Assembly (NCBI RefSeq): GCF_000155595.1
Contig: NZ_DS989904.1
Coordinates: 628,477-692,476, forward strand
Direction of reading: 5' to 3'
Length of the DNA: 64,000 bases
Origin: Synechococcus sp. PCC 7335
GTDB lineage: Bacteria; Cyanobacteriota; Cyanobacteriia; Phormidesmidales; Phormidesmidaceae
Below the pieces are notes generated by a model that worked only from the letters and a program-made list of their open reading frames with translations, was not told where the DNA came from and made no database searches. The translations under genes and the position numbers were made by a program. Shown piece by piece: positions 40,575 through 49,006 of this stretch. The stretch's first letter is position 1. Each line of letters starts with the position of its first letter.

Positions 40575-42155
40575 ATGAAAACTGTCATTCAAAAGATAGA
40601 ACAATATAGTCTACAAAAAGAGCTAAGTACGGAAGAAAGACGAAAGGCCGGTAGACAGACTTTCTTAGCAAGAGATACCAATACGCAAGAACCTGTTGTC
40701 GTCAAAATCATTCGGTTAGATCAAGCTATTCACACCGCCGATCAATGGGTAGAACTCAAGCTTTTTGAACGAGAAAGCAACATTCTGCAAACGTTAGATC
40801 ATCTAGCGCTACCAAAGTACAAAGACGCTTTTGAAACAGACGTTGAGGGCATTCGTAGCTTTGTGCTGGTGCAAAGCTATCTCGAAGCAGATTCTTTAGA
40901 AGCGCTTCTCCAATCAGGCAGACGATTTTCAGAAAGCGAAGTATTAGACATTGCTAAGCAACTGCTCACCACTTTGCACTATCTCCATATGCAAGTACCG
41001 CCAGTCGTCCATCGCGACATCAAACCCAGCAATATCTTGATCGGTTCATCTAAAGAGATTAGATCATCCAAGGATAGTGCTGACGATCACGTTGGTGATG
41101 TTTATTTAATTGACCTTGGCTCAATCCATACAGAGCTGACAAAAGAGAGTGACACCATTACCATTGTGGGCAGCTACGGCTATATCCCATTAGAACAATT
41201 CGCTGGACAGGCTGTTCCTGCTTCTGATCTATACAGCTTAGGGATGACTCTGATCTATCTGGTCACAGGTACTCATCCTGCTGATATGGCTCATATCAAC
41301 GGCAAAGTTCAGCTGCCTTCTCACTCTGTTCAACCTGCCTTCACTCGATGGTTAGAGAAAATGACTCATCCCAGCCTCAACCAGAGAATAGAGTCTGCCG
41401 AGCAAGCTCTGGCTATGCTGGAGGCAAAAGAACATAATCAGGGGCACTATCAGCATCTGAAGCCTGAAGGAACAGAAATAGTTGTAGAGAGAACGCGCGA
41501 TCGCTTACGAATTTCAATAGACAAACCCAAAAGTCGCTTACCCAGGCAGGCAGGAAATGGTGTTTTTGCCTTAACCTATATAGTTGCACTTTTCTATTTC
41601 CCCGTCCTACTCTTTAACATTCTGCCTCTGACTTTTGCTCTAAAGATAGGCATAGTTGTAGTCTCCTATGTTCCAGTCCTCCGTTTTATTGTTATGCCTC
41701 TATCTCTTGTCCTGAGGGCAGGCGTTGAGTCATCTTTAAGCTGTTACTTTAGAAGCCGACCAAACTCGAACCAGCAACAAACGATAGTTGAGATCGATCG
41801 CAAGCAAGGCATTCGTACAGGCACTCAAAGAAAAGACCGAACAGCCGTGGAGTGGGACCAGCGAACTTCTCGCTACGAGGCCCTCGACCTGTTGGCATAC
41901 AACCCTGGCTATAAGTTCAACAGCTACAAAGAAGGAGATAACACTGTTACGCAGAGCAAAGGGGGCGTCCCACCTGAACTATCCGTTCACGCAGGTACAC
42001 TCTCATATCCTATTGGTCACAGTCGTCTGTCCGCTGCCGAATTTTGGTGGCTTGGTCAAGAGCTCAGCGACTTCCTAGATCTAGAGCTACAAACCATCTA
42101 TCCCATGCCCATCGTCACCGTTGCCGCCACCAGCACAGGCGGGTGCGGCTGCTAA
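40575..42155 (+). CDS. Membrane-bound Ser/Thr protein kinase, second of a tandem pair
   Basis: 526 residues, a clear paralogue of the upstream kinase, 95 bp away. Kinase domain has VVVKII, HRDIKPSN and GSYGYIPLEQF, but the metal-binding DFG is DLG (IDLGSIH), a tolerated change that keeps the Asp. A broad hydrophobic region at about 329-379 is membrane. The shared C-terminal region has LLAYNPGYKF, LSVHAGTLSYPIG and LSDFLDLELQTIYP. It ends in a Gly/Cys tail, STGGCGC, absent from the first kinase; a metal-binding or modified tail is possible. The pair probably arose by duplication and diverged. Confidence 0.92.
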   Translation: MKTVIQKIEQYSLQKELSTEERRKAGRQTFLARDTNTQEPVVVKIIRLDQAIHTADQWVELKLFERESNILQTLDHLALPKYKDAFETDVEGIRSFVLVQSYLEADSLEALLQSGRRFSESEVLDIAKQLLTTLHYLHMQVPPVVHRDIKPSNILIGSSKEIRSSKDSADDHVGDVYLIDLGSIHTELTKESDTITIVGSYGYIPLEQFAGQAVPASDLYSLGMTLIYLVTGTHPADMAHINGKVQLPSHSVQPAFTRWLEKMTHPSLNQRIESAEQALAMLEAKEHNQGHYQHLKPEGTEIVVERTRDRLRISIDKPKSRLPRQAGNGVFALTYIVALFYFPVLLFNILPLTFALKIGIVVVSYVPVLRFIVMPLSLVLRAGVESSLSCYFRSRPNSNQQQTIVEIDRKQGIRTGTQRKDRTAVEWDQRTSRYEALDLLAYNPGYKFNSYKEGDNTVTQSKGGVPPELSVHAGTLSYPIGHSRLSAAEFWWLGQELSDFLDLELQTIYPMPIVTVAATSTGGCGC

Positions 42156-42216
42156 CTCAACCTTTTTCTAGCTAGCTCTTTCCTAACTTGTCTTTCTTCA
42201 GTCTATAAAAGGTTAA

Positions 42217-42747
42217 TTGAGCAACATGACTCCTGAGCAAAAGCTACTGTACGACCAAATCGTCCAATTCAAACTCGATCAGCCTGGCGTACTTTGTCCT
42301 TTTTCTACCAAACTCGCCTGGCAATATGGCTGGTCAGGCGTCTTTACCCTTCGGGCCATTCGTGAATACAAGAAATTCATTTTCCTGATCATGGTCTCAG
42401 AGCAGCGCCTATCCCCGGCCACCGTAATCGATCGCGTATGGCATCAACACATCCTTTATACCCAGTCTTACTGGATTGACTTTTGCGAAAAGCTGCTCAA
42501 GCGCCAGATTCACCATACCCCAGGGCTCGGCGGTGAAGAAGAAGGCATGAAATATTATCGTCAGTGCGATAGGGCACTGACGCTTTATCAACAACATTTT
42601 GGCGATCCACCCGCAGATATTTGGAATCCGCCGCAAACCACAGTCGAGACCCTCGACTATCAATGGGTCAACCGGGCCAAAAACTGGGTGATTTCAAAGC
42701 CAACGATTGGGCCTGCACTTAGACTAAGTCGGCGCACTACCGGCTGA
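42217..42747 (+). CDS. Small protein with WHxH / HHxPG His pattern (GRDP/DUF1399-like or TIGR04222-like)
   Basis: 176 residues. The core VIDRVWHQHILYTQSYWIDFC followed by KRQIHHTPGLGGEE resembles a His motif found in glycine-rich-domain proteins of plants and in some bacterial membrane proteins with Gly/Cys tails; quoted here as VWHQH and HHTPG. No membrane helix is obvious. Function unknown. It follows the second kinase by 61 bp on the same strand and may be its partner. TTG at 42217 has AAAAGG 4 nt upstream; ATG at 42226 is the alternative start. Confidence 0.65.
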   Translation: MSNMTPEQKLLYDQIVQFKLDQPGVLCPFSTKLAWQYGWSGVFTLRAIREYKKFIFLIMVSEQRLSPATVIDRVWHQHILYTQSYWIDFCEKLLKRQIHHTPGLGGEEEGMKYYRQCDRALTLYQQHFGDPPADIWNPPQTTVETLDYQWVNRAKNWVISKPTIGPALRLSRRTTG

Positions 42748-42950
42748 CGAGCAAGGCCACAACGTCTTTTGATGCCTTCGCGTGGATATCGTCTTGAACG
42801 TAGTCACCTATATAGACATCAATCTATATCCTCGAAAGCCGCTCATAGAACCTAGAGATGCCATCTTCTTAAGCCTTCCCATTCCAATCTTGACTCATTT
42901 ACTCAAGCGAAGGAGTGCTTAGAATTAGAGAACATAATTAGAGAGCAGTA

Positions 42951-43541
42951 CTAAGAATCTAGTTCAGAAATTGCGTATCTAGCCGCCGCCAAGCTTAATT
43001 TAGCTTGTTCAATTGCCGATAAGTCTGCCCAGTTGGCCTGACGTACCGACAAGATAGTCGCTTCTACAAATTCATCAGCGCTACTGCCACGCATTGCTAA
43101 TGCCATCGGTCTAGCAACCACTCGCAGGTCTGCTTCTGCTACATCACTCAAACAGTCTTGCACACAGCCGATCATCTGCTTCATCATCGGCTGACCGCTA
43201 CTAGCCATCTGCTGTGCCTTTTCTGCAATTATCGCTAGCAGATCAGCGGGCAGTCGCTGTGCAAATTTCTGCTGTAGCCGAACCAGCAAACTATTTTCCA
43301 CGCCGCTCCACACGCTATCGAGCTGAGCTGACAGGCTTTCCCAACCTTGCGCCGCTTCTGCGTCAGAAATTTCTAATAACGCGCCAGCAGCCGAGAGTTT
43401 CTGCTCGTACTCAGCGGCTATCTCTACCGCTACCCAAGGCGAACTTTGCTCCGGATCCAAAATGGTTTGTAGCAGTTCAGACTCAGTAGTAGATGGGGTT
43501 GACTTATCCATATCGCCGGGAGATGAAGATACATGGGTCAT
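42951..43541 (-). CDS. Helical protein of unknown function downstream of CHAT-FHA
   Basis: 196 residues, predicted soluble and mostly helical, Ala/Gln/Leu-rich, acidic, starting with a Ser/Thr/Pro-rich tail (about 1-25) that could be a kinase substrate. Segments such as MIGCVQDCLSDVAEADLRVVARPMALAMRG (part: DLRVVARPMALAMRG) look conserved in style, but I recognise no family. It lies 152 bp after the CHAT-FHA gene on the same strand and could be part of the PP2C-CHAT unit. Confidence 0.65.
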   Translation of the reverse strand: MTHVSSSPGDMDKSTPSTTESELLQTILDPEQSSPWVAVEIAAEYEQKLSAAGALLEISDAEAAQGWESLSAQLDSVWSGVENSLLVRLQQKFAQRLPADLLAIIAEKAQQMASSGQPMMKQMIGCVQDCLSDVAEADLRVVARPMALAMRGSSADEFVEATILSVRQANWADLSAIEQAKLSLAAARYAISELDS

Positions 43542-43693
43542 AATTCGCGCTTACCTGATGGTTGAGAATGGCTTGTGTGACAAAGGAAGGATACATCGAG
43601 GCTTTTGGTTGTTCCGCATAGTTCGCCTTATTTATGACAAAACCTGCAACGCCACATCAAAGATTTAACTAAAGATGAAGCTCCGCATCTACG

Positions 43694-45316
43694 CTAAGAC
43701 TCGATGACAAATTCTAGAAGTTGACCGTCAGACTGACTGCCAAATCGAATTTGAGTGCCAGGACGTAGAGCAACTTCCTGGCGATGAACTTCTTGCCAGC
43801 TGCCGTCTCGTCGATAAAATGTACCGTAGCGAGAGTTGTCTCGAAGGAAGTAAGCCATCGCCAAACCGTCACTAGCCTGCTGCCGACGATGAAAAATCTC
43901 AGCATGGCTACTAGATACCCATGGATCAGAAATAACTAGATCGTTTAGTCCTGGCTTACGGCCGATGCGCATAACGTCACTGTAGATTGGCCAGACTTTC
44001 TTAGGATCATCGGCATCTCTGAGCATGGCCTGCCGAGCGGGTAGCCGAAAAGCGGTGTGCTGATTGATCTGGGTGGTTTGTTCGGAGAGTAACAGCTTGC
44101 CGTCAAAGTCAGGGTGCATGTAGAGGACAGGTAATGTCCAGGCTGGCTGATTGAAATGATAGAGGGTAAGCAGGTGCTGGCGAGCGATCGCAACTGCCTC
44201 ATCCACCGCCATCCGCTCTGCTAATGCCTGAGCTAATGCCTGAATAAAGCTAACAGCCTCTTCATCAGCAATCGAATCCCGCATGGCAATTACAGCTGGC
44301 AGCCCGTGATGCAATAAGACCTCAGCTAAACTGCTCCGAGGCAGCGATCGCGCCTGGCTTTCTTCTGGTTGTGCTCCCCAACAGGTATTGAATACGGCTA
44401 GCCGCACCTTCGCCCTTAGCAACACTTGCGATAGCTCAGTACCACTTAAGGTCGTATCCGATAAAAACAGTAGACCCCCATCTGGTCCTGGCATCCCATG
44501 CCCCGAATAGAAAAAGACGTTGTAGCTACCTGTTTCTAGCGCATTCGATAGTTCGACGGCGCTGGGCTGCACTAACATATCCACCCGCCGCCGAGCTGTC
44601 GGACGCAGATTCAAATGACTGTTTTTCTCTAGAATCTTTTTTAGCAGCGCTGCTTCTTGATCTAGCTTGAGCTGGCCAGCTGTGGATCTTTCTTCAGCGT
44701 CGTTTGGACTGTCTTTTCCTAAGACCAACAAAATCCTTAGCGCTCGATCCAACGGTCTTGCTTCTAACGAATCAACATCGCTGCTAGTCCGGCTAAATAG
44801 AATCTTGCGCTTCAGTGAGAGGGCCCGGCTACCCGCTTGCCTCTGCATAATTTCCCAGGGCAGCGATATCAATTCTGGATCGCGAATCTCTAGGCGCAAT
44901 CGCAGCGGTAAATCTTGACCAATCGCAATCCCTTGCGCCCGTTCTAGGCTACTTTTGACAGGCCCTGAAAACAACCACTGCCAAAGATTCATGCCTAGAT
45001 GTTGCATGTAGCGACTGCTGTAGCTGGCCGGTTGATTCGTGACAGGAGCAACCGAGTTTGCGGTCGATAGATCGCCTTCGTTCAAGAACTGAGGAATATA
45101 GGCCGAAGGAATATGCGGCACCTGAGGTAGATTCCGTAGTGAAAAAACGGATTGCCAGCTCTGCCAGGCATCGGCTAGCTGCGGGCTCCAGTCACAGTCG
45201 TAGTGAACATGACCGCTAGGGTGGGGCGATCGCAGCACCCAAATAGCAAAGCGATCGCGCTGTAACCGTAGACTATCTACTGCGACCCACAGGCCTAAAG
45301 CATCCTGACGTGCCAT
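43694..45316 (-). CDS. CHAT protease - FHA domain protein
   Basis: 540 residues. The caspase-like CHAT domain (about 120-400) has the catalytic His in FYSGHGMPGPDGG (about 273) and the catalytic Cys in FNTCWGAQ (about 309), followed by GLPAVIAMRDSIADEEAV. The C-terminal FHA domain (about 440-540) has MRIGRKPGLNDLVISDP and SSSHAEIF, the phosphothreonine-binding Arg, Ser and His set. A protease whose reader domain recognises phospho-Thr is suggested. Its ATG overlaps the stop of the upstream PP2C gene (TGATG), showing translational coupling. Targets are unknown. Confidence 0.92.
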   Translation of the reverse strand: MARQDALGLWVAVDSLRLQRDRFAIWVLRSPHPSGHVHYDCDWSPQLADAWQSWQSVFSLRNLPQVPHIPSAYIPQFLNEGDLSTANSVAPVTNQPASYSSRYMQHLGMNLWQWLFSGPVKSSLERAQGIAIGQDLPLRLRLEIRDPELISLPWEIMQRQAGSRALSLKRKILFSRTSSDVDSLEARPLDRALRILLVLGKDSPNDAEERSTAGQLKLDQEAALLKKILEKNSHLNLRPTARRRVDMLVQPSAVELSNALETGSYNVFFYSGHGMPGPDGGLLFLSDTTLSGTELSQVLLRAKVRLAVFNTCWGAQPEESQARSLPRSSLAEVLLHHGLPAVIAMRDSIADEEAVSFIQALAQALAERMAVDEAVAIARQHLLTLYHFNQPAWTLPVLYMHPDFDGKLLLSEQTTQINQHTAFRLPARQAMLRDADDPKKVWPIYSDVMRIGRKPGLNDLVISDPWVSSSHAEIFHRRQQASDGLAMAYFLRDNSRYGTFYRRDGSWQEVHRQEVALRPGTQIRFGSQSDGQLLEFVIES

Positions 45317-47421
45317 CAGTTACAACTTCCTATCTGTTCAGATTGCAAATCGGTAATAGGCTCTGCAAAGCGAGACTGACGAATGCGTAGATAGTCGCCT
45401 ACCACAAAGTCAATGCTGGCAATAGGAGACTCTGGAACAGGGAGGATGGACGGTCCAGCATCGGCATTGCTAGTCTCAGCAGGCGGTTCATCGGGGCTCG
45501 CAGGCAGTAGGTACCGCCTTAGACCAGGCAGTAGGGTGTAAGCTAACGCGGCCAAAACACCTAGCAGCAAAACAATCAGCCCGACCTTCTGTAGGATGAC
45601 CTGGCTAGTCTTTCGATTTAGAGCAGCGCCTTCTACAGGAGATGATTCAGCAGGCGGCTGAGAAGATACCGATCGAGGCTCTAGCCGCTTGGTGATTGGC
45701 TGCTCAAGCTGCATTTGGCTAGAGTGAGGATGAGGCAAAGCAACCGTCTCGCCTGGCGCGTGCGCTGCCTTTGGCTGGGTAGCTAAGGTGGTCGGAACCA
45801 TTCGCTCAGAGTTATGTAGAACCCGAGCAGCTAGCAGTCCTACGGTGACATTGTCATGACCGTTATACTCGTTGGCTAGTGAAACCAACTGCTGAGCGAC
45901 CTCGTCTACTTTTTTCCCTCCATCGACTAGAGGCTTCAGTACGCTGACCCAAAATTGCTCTACGCGATCGCTATCGCTCAATCCATCCGAACACAGTAGA
46001 AAGACACAGCTTTCGTCAAGCACAAACCGCTGCACCGTTGGCCTCAACATCTTTGAGGGACCCATACCAAGCGCTTGAACTAGCGACCCGGCGCCCGGCT
46101 GAATCAGCATTTCTCGATAAAGGCTGCCGCCTAGACGAACTTGCCTAGAGGCGACATCGTCATCGAGGGTGACCTGCTGGCAGCTATGCTGGCTGATCCG
46201 ATAGGCTCGGCTGTCGCCAAGATGAGCAATATAGACCTCTGCGCCTCTAATAAGTGCTAAAACTAGAGTCGTGCCCATGCGATTGCGAGCTTGCCGGTGC
46301 GCTTGATCATTCTGGGCTGAAATCTCGTCATTCGCAGCGCAGATTGCCTGTTCAATCGCCAGCATAATCTCTATCGAGCTGAGATCTGTACTATCGGATG
46401 ACAGCGCGGATGACATGATTGGCGCTAGCTGGACCTTGATGGTTGCGATCGCCAATTTGGAAGCGATATCCCCACCCTGATGTCCGCCGATACCATCACA
46501 GACAATCAGCAGTTGCGGCGCAGCTGTTGTTTGGTCGCTCTTCAACGTCAAACTGGTTCCACTTTCTGGGAAACAGGCGTCCTCGTTGCGCTTTCGAGTA
46601 GGCCCTTGGTCAGTATAGACGGCCAAGTCATAGGCGACGCTCTGTTCTTCGGCGCAGATTGTGATCGCTAGCGCTAACTGGTCGCATAGCTGCTGAGCAT
46701 TGAGCTGCCCCTGCTCTAGGCAATCACACAGCTCGGCTAAAAAAGCACGCACAGATAGATGAGCGGTTGTCACCAAGGGCTGCCAGGTATGGGCCAAACT
46801 CACCAGTGTGGGTGCGCCTGATCCATCTTGATCTAGCGCTAAGCATCCTAAGTCGGCTGTGAGTTCTAGCAACCGCACCACCGATCCATCCACTCGCACC
46901 AGATGGTCGTTTAGTAGCGTCGCCGCTACCCCCTCATCTTGGAAACTTTCCCACATCTGAGCAATCTGCCATAGCCAACTTAGCTGCCGTAGAGGAGGCG
47001 CATTGGTCCAGGCTGTCGCTAGCGTCGGCAAAAGCATAGGAGTGCTGACATTAGCAGTCGTCGAGTCCGCCATTGAGAAGGCACTTGACTCCAACAGCAG
47101 CACCGGATCGCCTTTTGACGTTTCGAAAGCAGCGTATAGTCGCGGCACATGGAGTGGATAGACGGACAAGTACAAGTAGGGCAGCGCCATCCCCGAAATG
47201 TCTACTGGCGCTTCGGGGACAAGACCGGGCTTTGTGTCTAAAAAAATGCGATCATGCTTTAGCAGATAGCGATTATTCAGCATTGCCCCTGGCTTCAACG
47301 TAGCCAACGTTTCGCCAGCCCCCCACAAATAGTAATGAGGCAGCGCCGAAGAGCAAACCCGGCAGTCAACGGCCTCCTCAGAATTATCCGTATTACAGTT
47401 AGGATTGGGGCAATTAATCAC
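45316..47421 (-). CDS. Zinc ribbon - pseudokinase-like - PP2C phosphatase - membrane protein
   Basis: 701 residues. Residues 1-30 hold a zinc ribbon (CPNPNC ... CRVCSSAL). Residues about 45-265 lack kinase motifs but follow the layout of a degenerate kinase: MLNNRYLL, then LSWLWQIAQMWESF, then LLNDHLVRVDGSVVRLLEL in place of the catalytic and DFG segments. PP2C domain (about 275-540): metal residues in RNEDAC, CDGIGGHQGGD, GDSRAYR, CSDGLSDSD and HDNVTV are all present, so it should be active. A membrane helix lies at about 610-632, followed by a Pro-rich tail. It is the first gene of the pair with CHAT-FHA. Confidence 0.9.
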   Translation of the reverse strand: MINCPNPNCNTDNSEEAVDCRVCSSALPHYYLWGAGETLATLKPGAMLNNRYLLKHDRIFLDTKPGLVPEAPVDISGMALPYLYLSVYPLHVPRLYAAFETSKGDPVLLLESSAFSMADSTTANVSTPMLLPTLATAWTNAPPLRQLSWLWQIAQMWESFQDEGVAATLLNDHLVRVDGSVVRLLELTADLGCLALDQDGSGAPTLVSLAHTWQPLVTTAHLSVRAFLAELCDCLEQGQLNAQQLCDQLALAITICAEEQSVAYDLAVYTDQGPTRKRNEDACFPESGTSLTLKSDQTTAAPQLLIVCDGIGGHQGGDIASKLAIATIKVQLAPIMSSALSSDSTDLSSIEIMLAIEQAICAANDEISAQNDQAHRQARNRMGTTLVLALIRGAEVYIAHLGDSRAYRISQHSCQQVTLDDDVASRQVRLGGSLYREMLIQPGAGSLVQALGMGPSKMLRPTVQRFVLDESCVFLLCSDGLSDSDRVEQFWVSVLKPLVDGGKKVDEVAQQLVSLANEYNGHDNVTVGLLAARVLHNSERMVPTTLATQPKAAHAPGETVALPHPHSSQMQLEQPITKRLEPRSVSSQPPAESSPVEGAALNRKTSQVILQKVGLIVLLLGVLAALAYTLLPGLRRYLLPASPDEPPAETSNADAGPSILPVPESPIASIDFVVGDYLRIRQSRFAEPITDLQSEQIGSCN

Positions 47422-47509
47422 TAAACACTTGACCTAGACCACAACATACATTGAAGAGTTAAAGTGCCCACATAGTCATAGCGCCAGCACAGGTACTTCG
47501 TAGCCATTT

Positions 47510-47887
47510 CTACTTGGCCGCTGGTTCTATAGACGCATCTTGATCAGATAGTGGTTCATCCACAACTCTAGGTAAGCCCATGCTGTAATTGAGCACACGG
47601 CTCTGCAAGTTATAGCTGATTTCACCGGACTGTAGCAGCGCCCGAACAAAATGCTCTAGATCAGAGCCAATTCGCCGCAAATTGTAGTCCGTCAGTGCTT
47701 CTCCAGCGTAATCATCAACCATCCGATCAAACTCGCGATAGACCTTCTGTAGGGCTTCATCGCTCCAGTTAAACTCGTTTTCAGGATCGACATCTATCGT
47801 CAGTTGCTGATCGCTAGGAACAATCTCGTTGTTCTGAATTGTGGCCGCATAGATCAAAATGTGGCGAGTAGTGGATTTTAGCAGCAT
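47510..47887 (-). CDS. ndhM: NAD(P)H-quinone oxidoreductase subunit M (NdhM)
   Basis: 125 residues, the usual size. NdhM is an oxygenic-photosynthesis-specific peripheral-arm subunit of NDH-1, which runs cyclic electron flow and CO2 uptake at the thylakoid. Recognised by LLKSTTRHILIYAATIQNNE (part), ENEFNWSDEALQKVY and NYSMGLPRV. Single gene upstream of the plus-strand phosphatase; ATG at 47887. Confidence 0.93.
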   Translation of the reverse strand: MLLKSTTRHILIYAATIQNNEIVPSDQQLTIDVDPENEFNWSDEALQKVYREFDRMVDDYAGEALTDYNLRRIGSDLEHFVRALLQSGEISYNLQSRVLNYSMGLPRVVDEPLSDQDASIEPAAK

Positions 47888-48164
47888 AAATAAAGACTCT
47901 TAGGGCTTTTTTCTTCAGCAGATAAACATCAGCCTACTACCAGAACTTGCGCTTGATAGTAGCTGCTCTATCAATCATCTTTGTAAGTAATTATTGTAGA
48001 CGCTCGCCTGTCTACTGCATCTATCTACGCTACAGACAATACGTGTCTTGGCTACCAGTAGATATACCGAATGCTCAATAGCTGCTTGATATATTCATAT
48101 AGAGCCCCAATTAGAGCCCCAATCATATAGAGCACACCGACTAGAGCACACGGACCCTAACCCT

Positions 48165-48860
48165 TTGACTGTATTGACCTATCTAAAGCTCATCCTCGTT
48201 CGTCACGCGCAATCTATAGGTAATGCTCAAAAAATCATGGAAGGCCAAAGCTCTACTCCACTTTCAAACCAAGGCATTCACCAAGCCCAGCAGCTTAGTG
48301 CCACCCTACACACTGAGCCTGCGCTAGGACCGTCTGTTGTCTACAGCAGCCCTAGCCTTAGAGCTGTTCAGACCGCAGAAATTCTCACAGCGTCTTTGGC
48401 TCAAGATTCATACCAGCTTTCTAGCGATCTTCAAGAAATTCACCAAGGAATTTTTCAAGGACTGACTTGGCTAGAAGCGCAAGCACAATATCCTCAGCTT
48501 TGCCATCAACTTCTAAACACTAGAAAGTGGCAACCTGTCCCTCACGCTGAATCTCCGGCAGCTGCTCGAAACCGAGCTAACCTCTGGGTCGATAAAATTC
48601 GACATCGGCATCGGCCAGGAGAAGTCATCTGGGCAATCTCTCACGCGGGTATCATGCAGCAGATAGTGTCGGTAATTCTAGGATGCGATCGCACCTGGAA
48701 AATTCCTATCCATCACACTGCCCGCTTCGAATTCTGGCTATCTCAAACTTACTGGCAGAGCTCAAGCACAGAGCCAGGAACAGACCTAGACGCAGACCAG
48801 TTCAATCCTGAACACTGGATAATCCATCGCTTTAACGACTACTCTCACCTAATTAGCTGA
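48165..48860 (+). CDS. Histidine phosphatase superfamily protein (phosphoglycerate mutase-like)
   Basis: 231 residues. The phospho-acceptor motif is LVRHAQSIGNAQKIMEGQSSTPLS (part: LVRHAQSIGNA), an YSSPSLRAVQTAEIL segment follows, the acid Glu is in LQEIHQGIFQG, and the second His is in AISHAGIMQQ. All catalytic residues are present. Substrate unknown; family members include sugar phosphatases and cobalamin-pathway phosphatases. The start is TTG at 48165 or TTG at 48174, so the first residues are uncertain. Confidence 0.9.
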   Translation: MTVLTYLKLILVRHAQSIGNAQKIMEGQSSTPLSNQGIHQAQQLSATLHTEPALGPSVVYSSPSLRAVQTAEILTASLAQDSYQLSSDLQEIHQGIFQGLTWLEAQAQYPQLCHQLLNTRKWQPVPHAESPAAARNRANLWVDKIRHRHRPGEVIWAISHAGIMQQIVSVILGCDRTWKIPIHHTARFEFWLSQTYWQSSSTEPGTDLDADQFNPEHWIIHRFNDYSHLIS

Positions 48861-48902
48861 TCCTGACTGGCTAATCCTGACTGGCTAGTCCTGACCGGCA
48901 AT
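48861..48902. repeat. Three tandem 14-bp units after the histidine phosphatase gene
   Basis: TCCTGACTGGCTAA (48861-48874), TCCTGACTGGCTAG (48875-48888) and a diverged copy TCCTGACCGGCAAT (48889-48902), starting right after the stop codon. Confidence 0.88.
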
Positions 48903-49006
48903 TTTTCAGCTTTGGGCAAATAAGCAACGTTGAAGCTTGGTCCCCCAAGATCGGGTATCATCCTCAATAAAGGGATCAAGACCTTCCGCACCTACCTGCT
49001 ACTTCC

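Noticed and set aside
34948-47421. Recently acquired mobile island
   Set aside because: No transposase, integrase, direct-repeat boundary or tRNA junction was found, and codon style with HIP1 sites looks the same as in the flanks.
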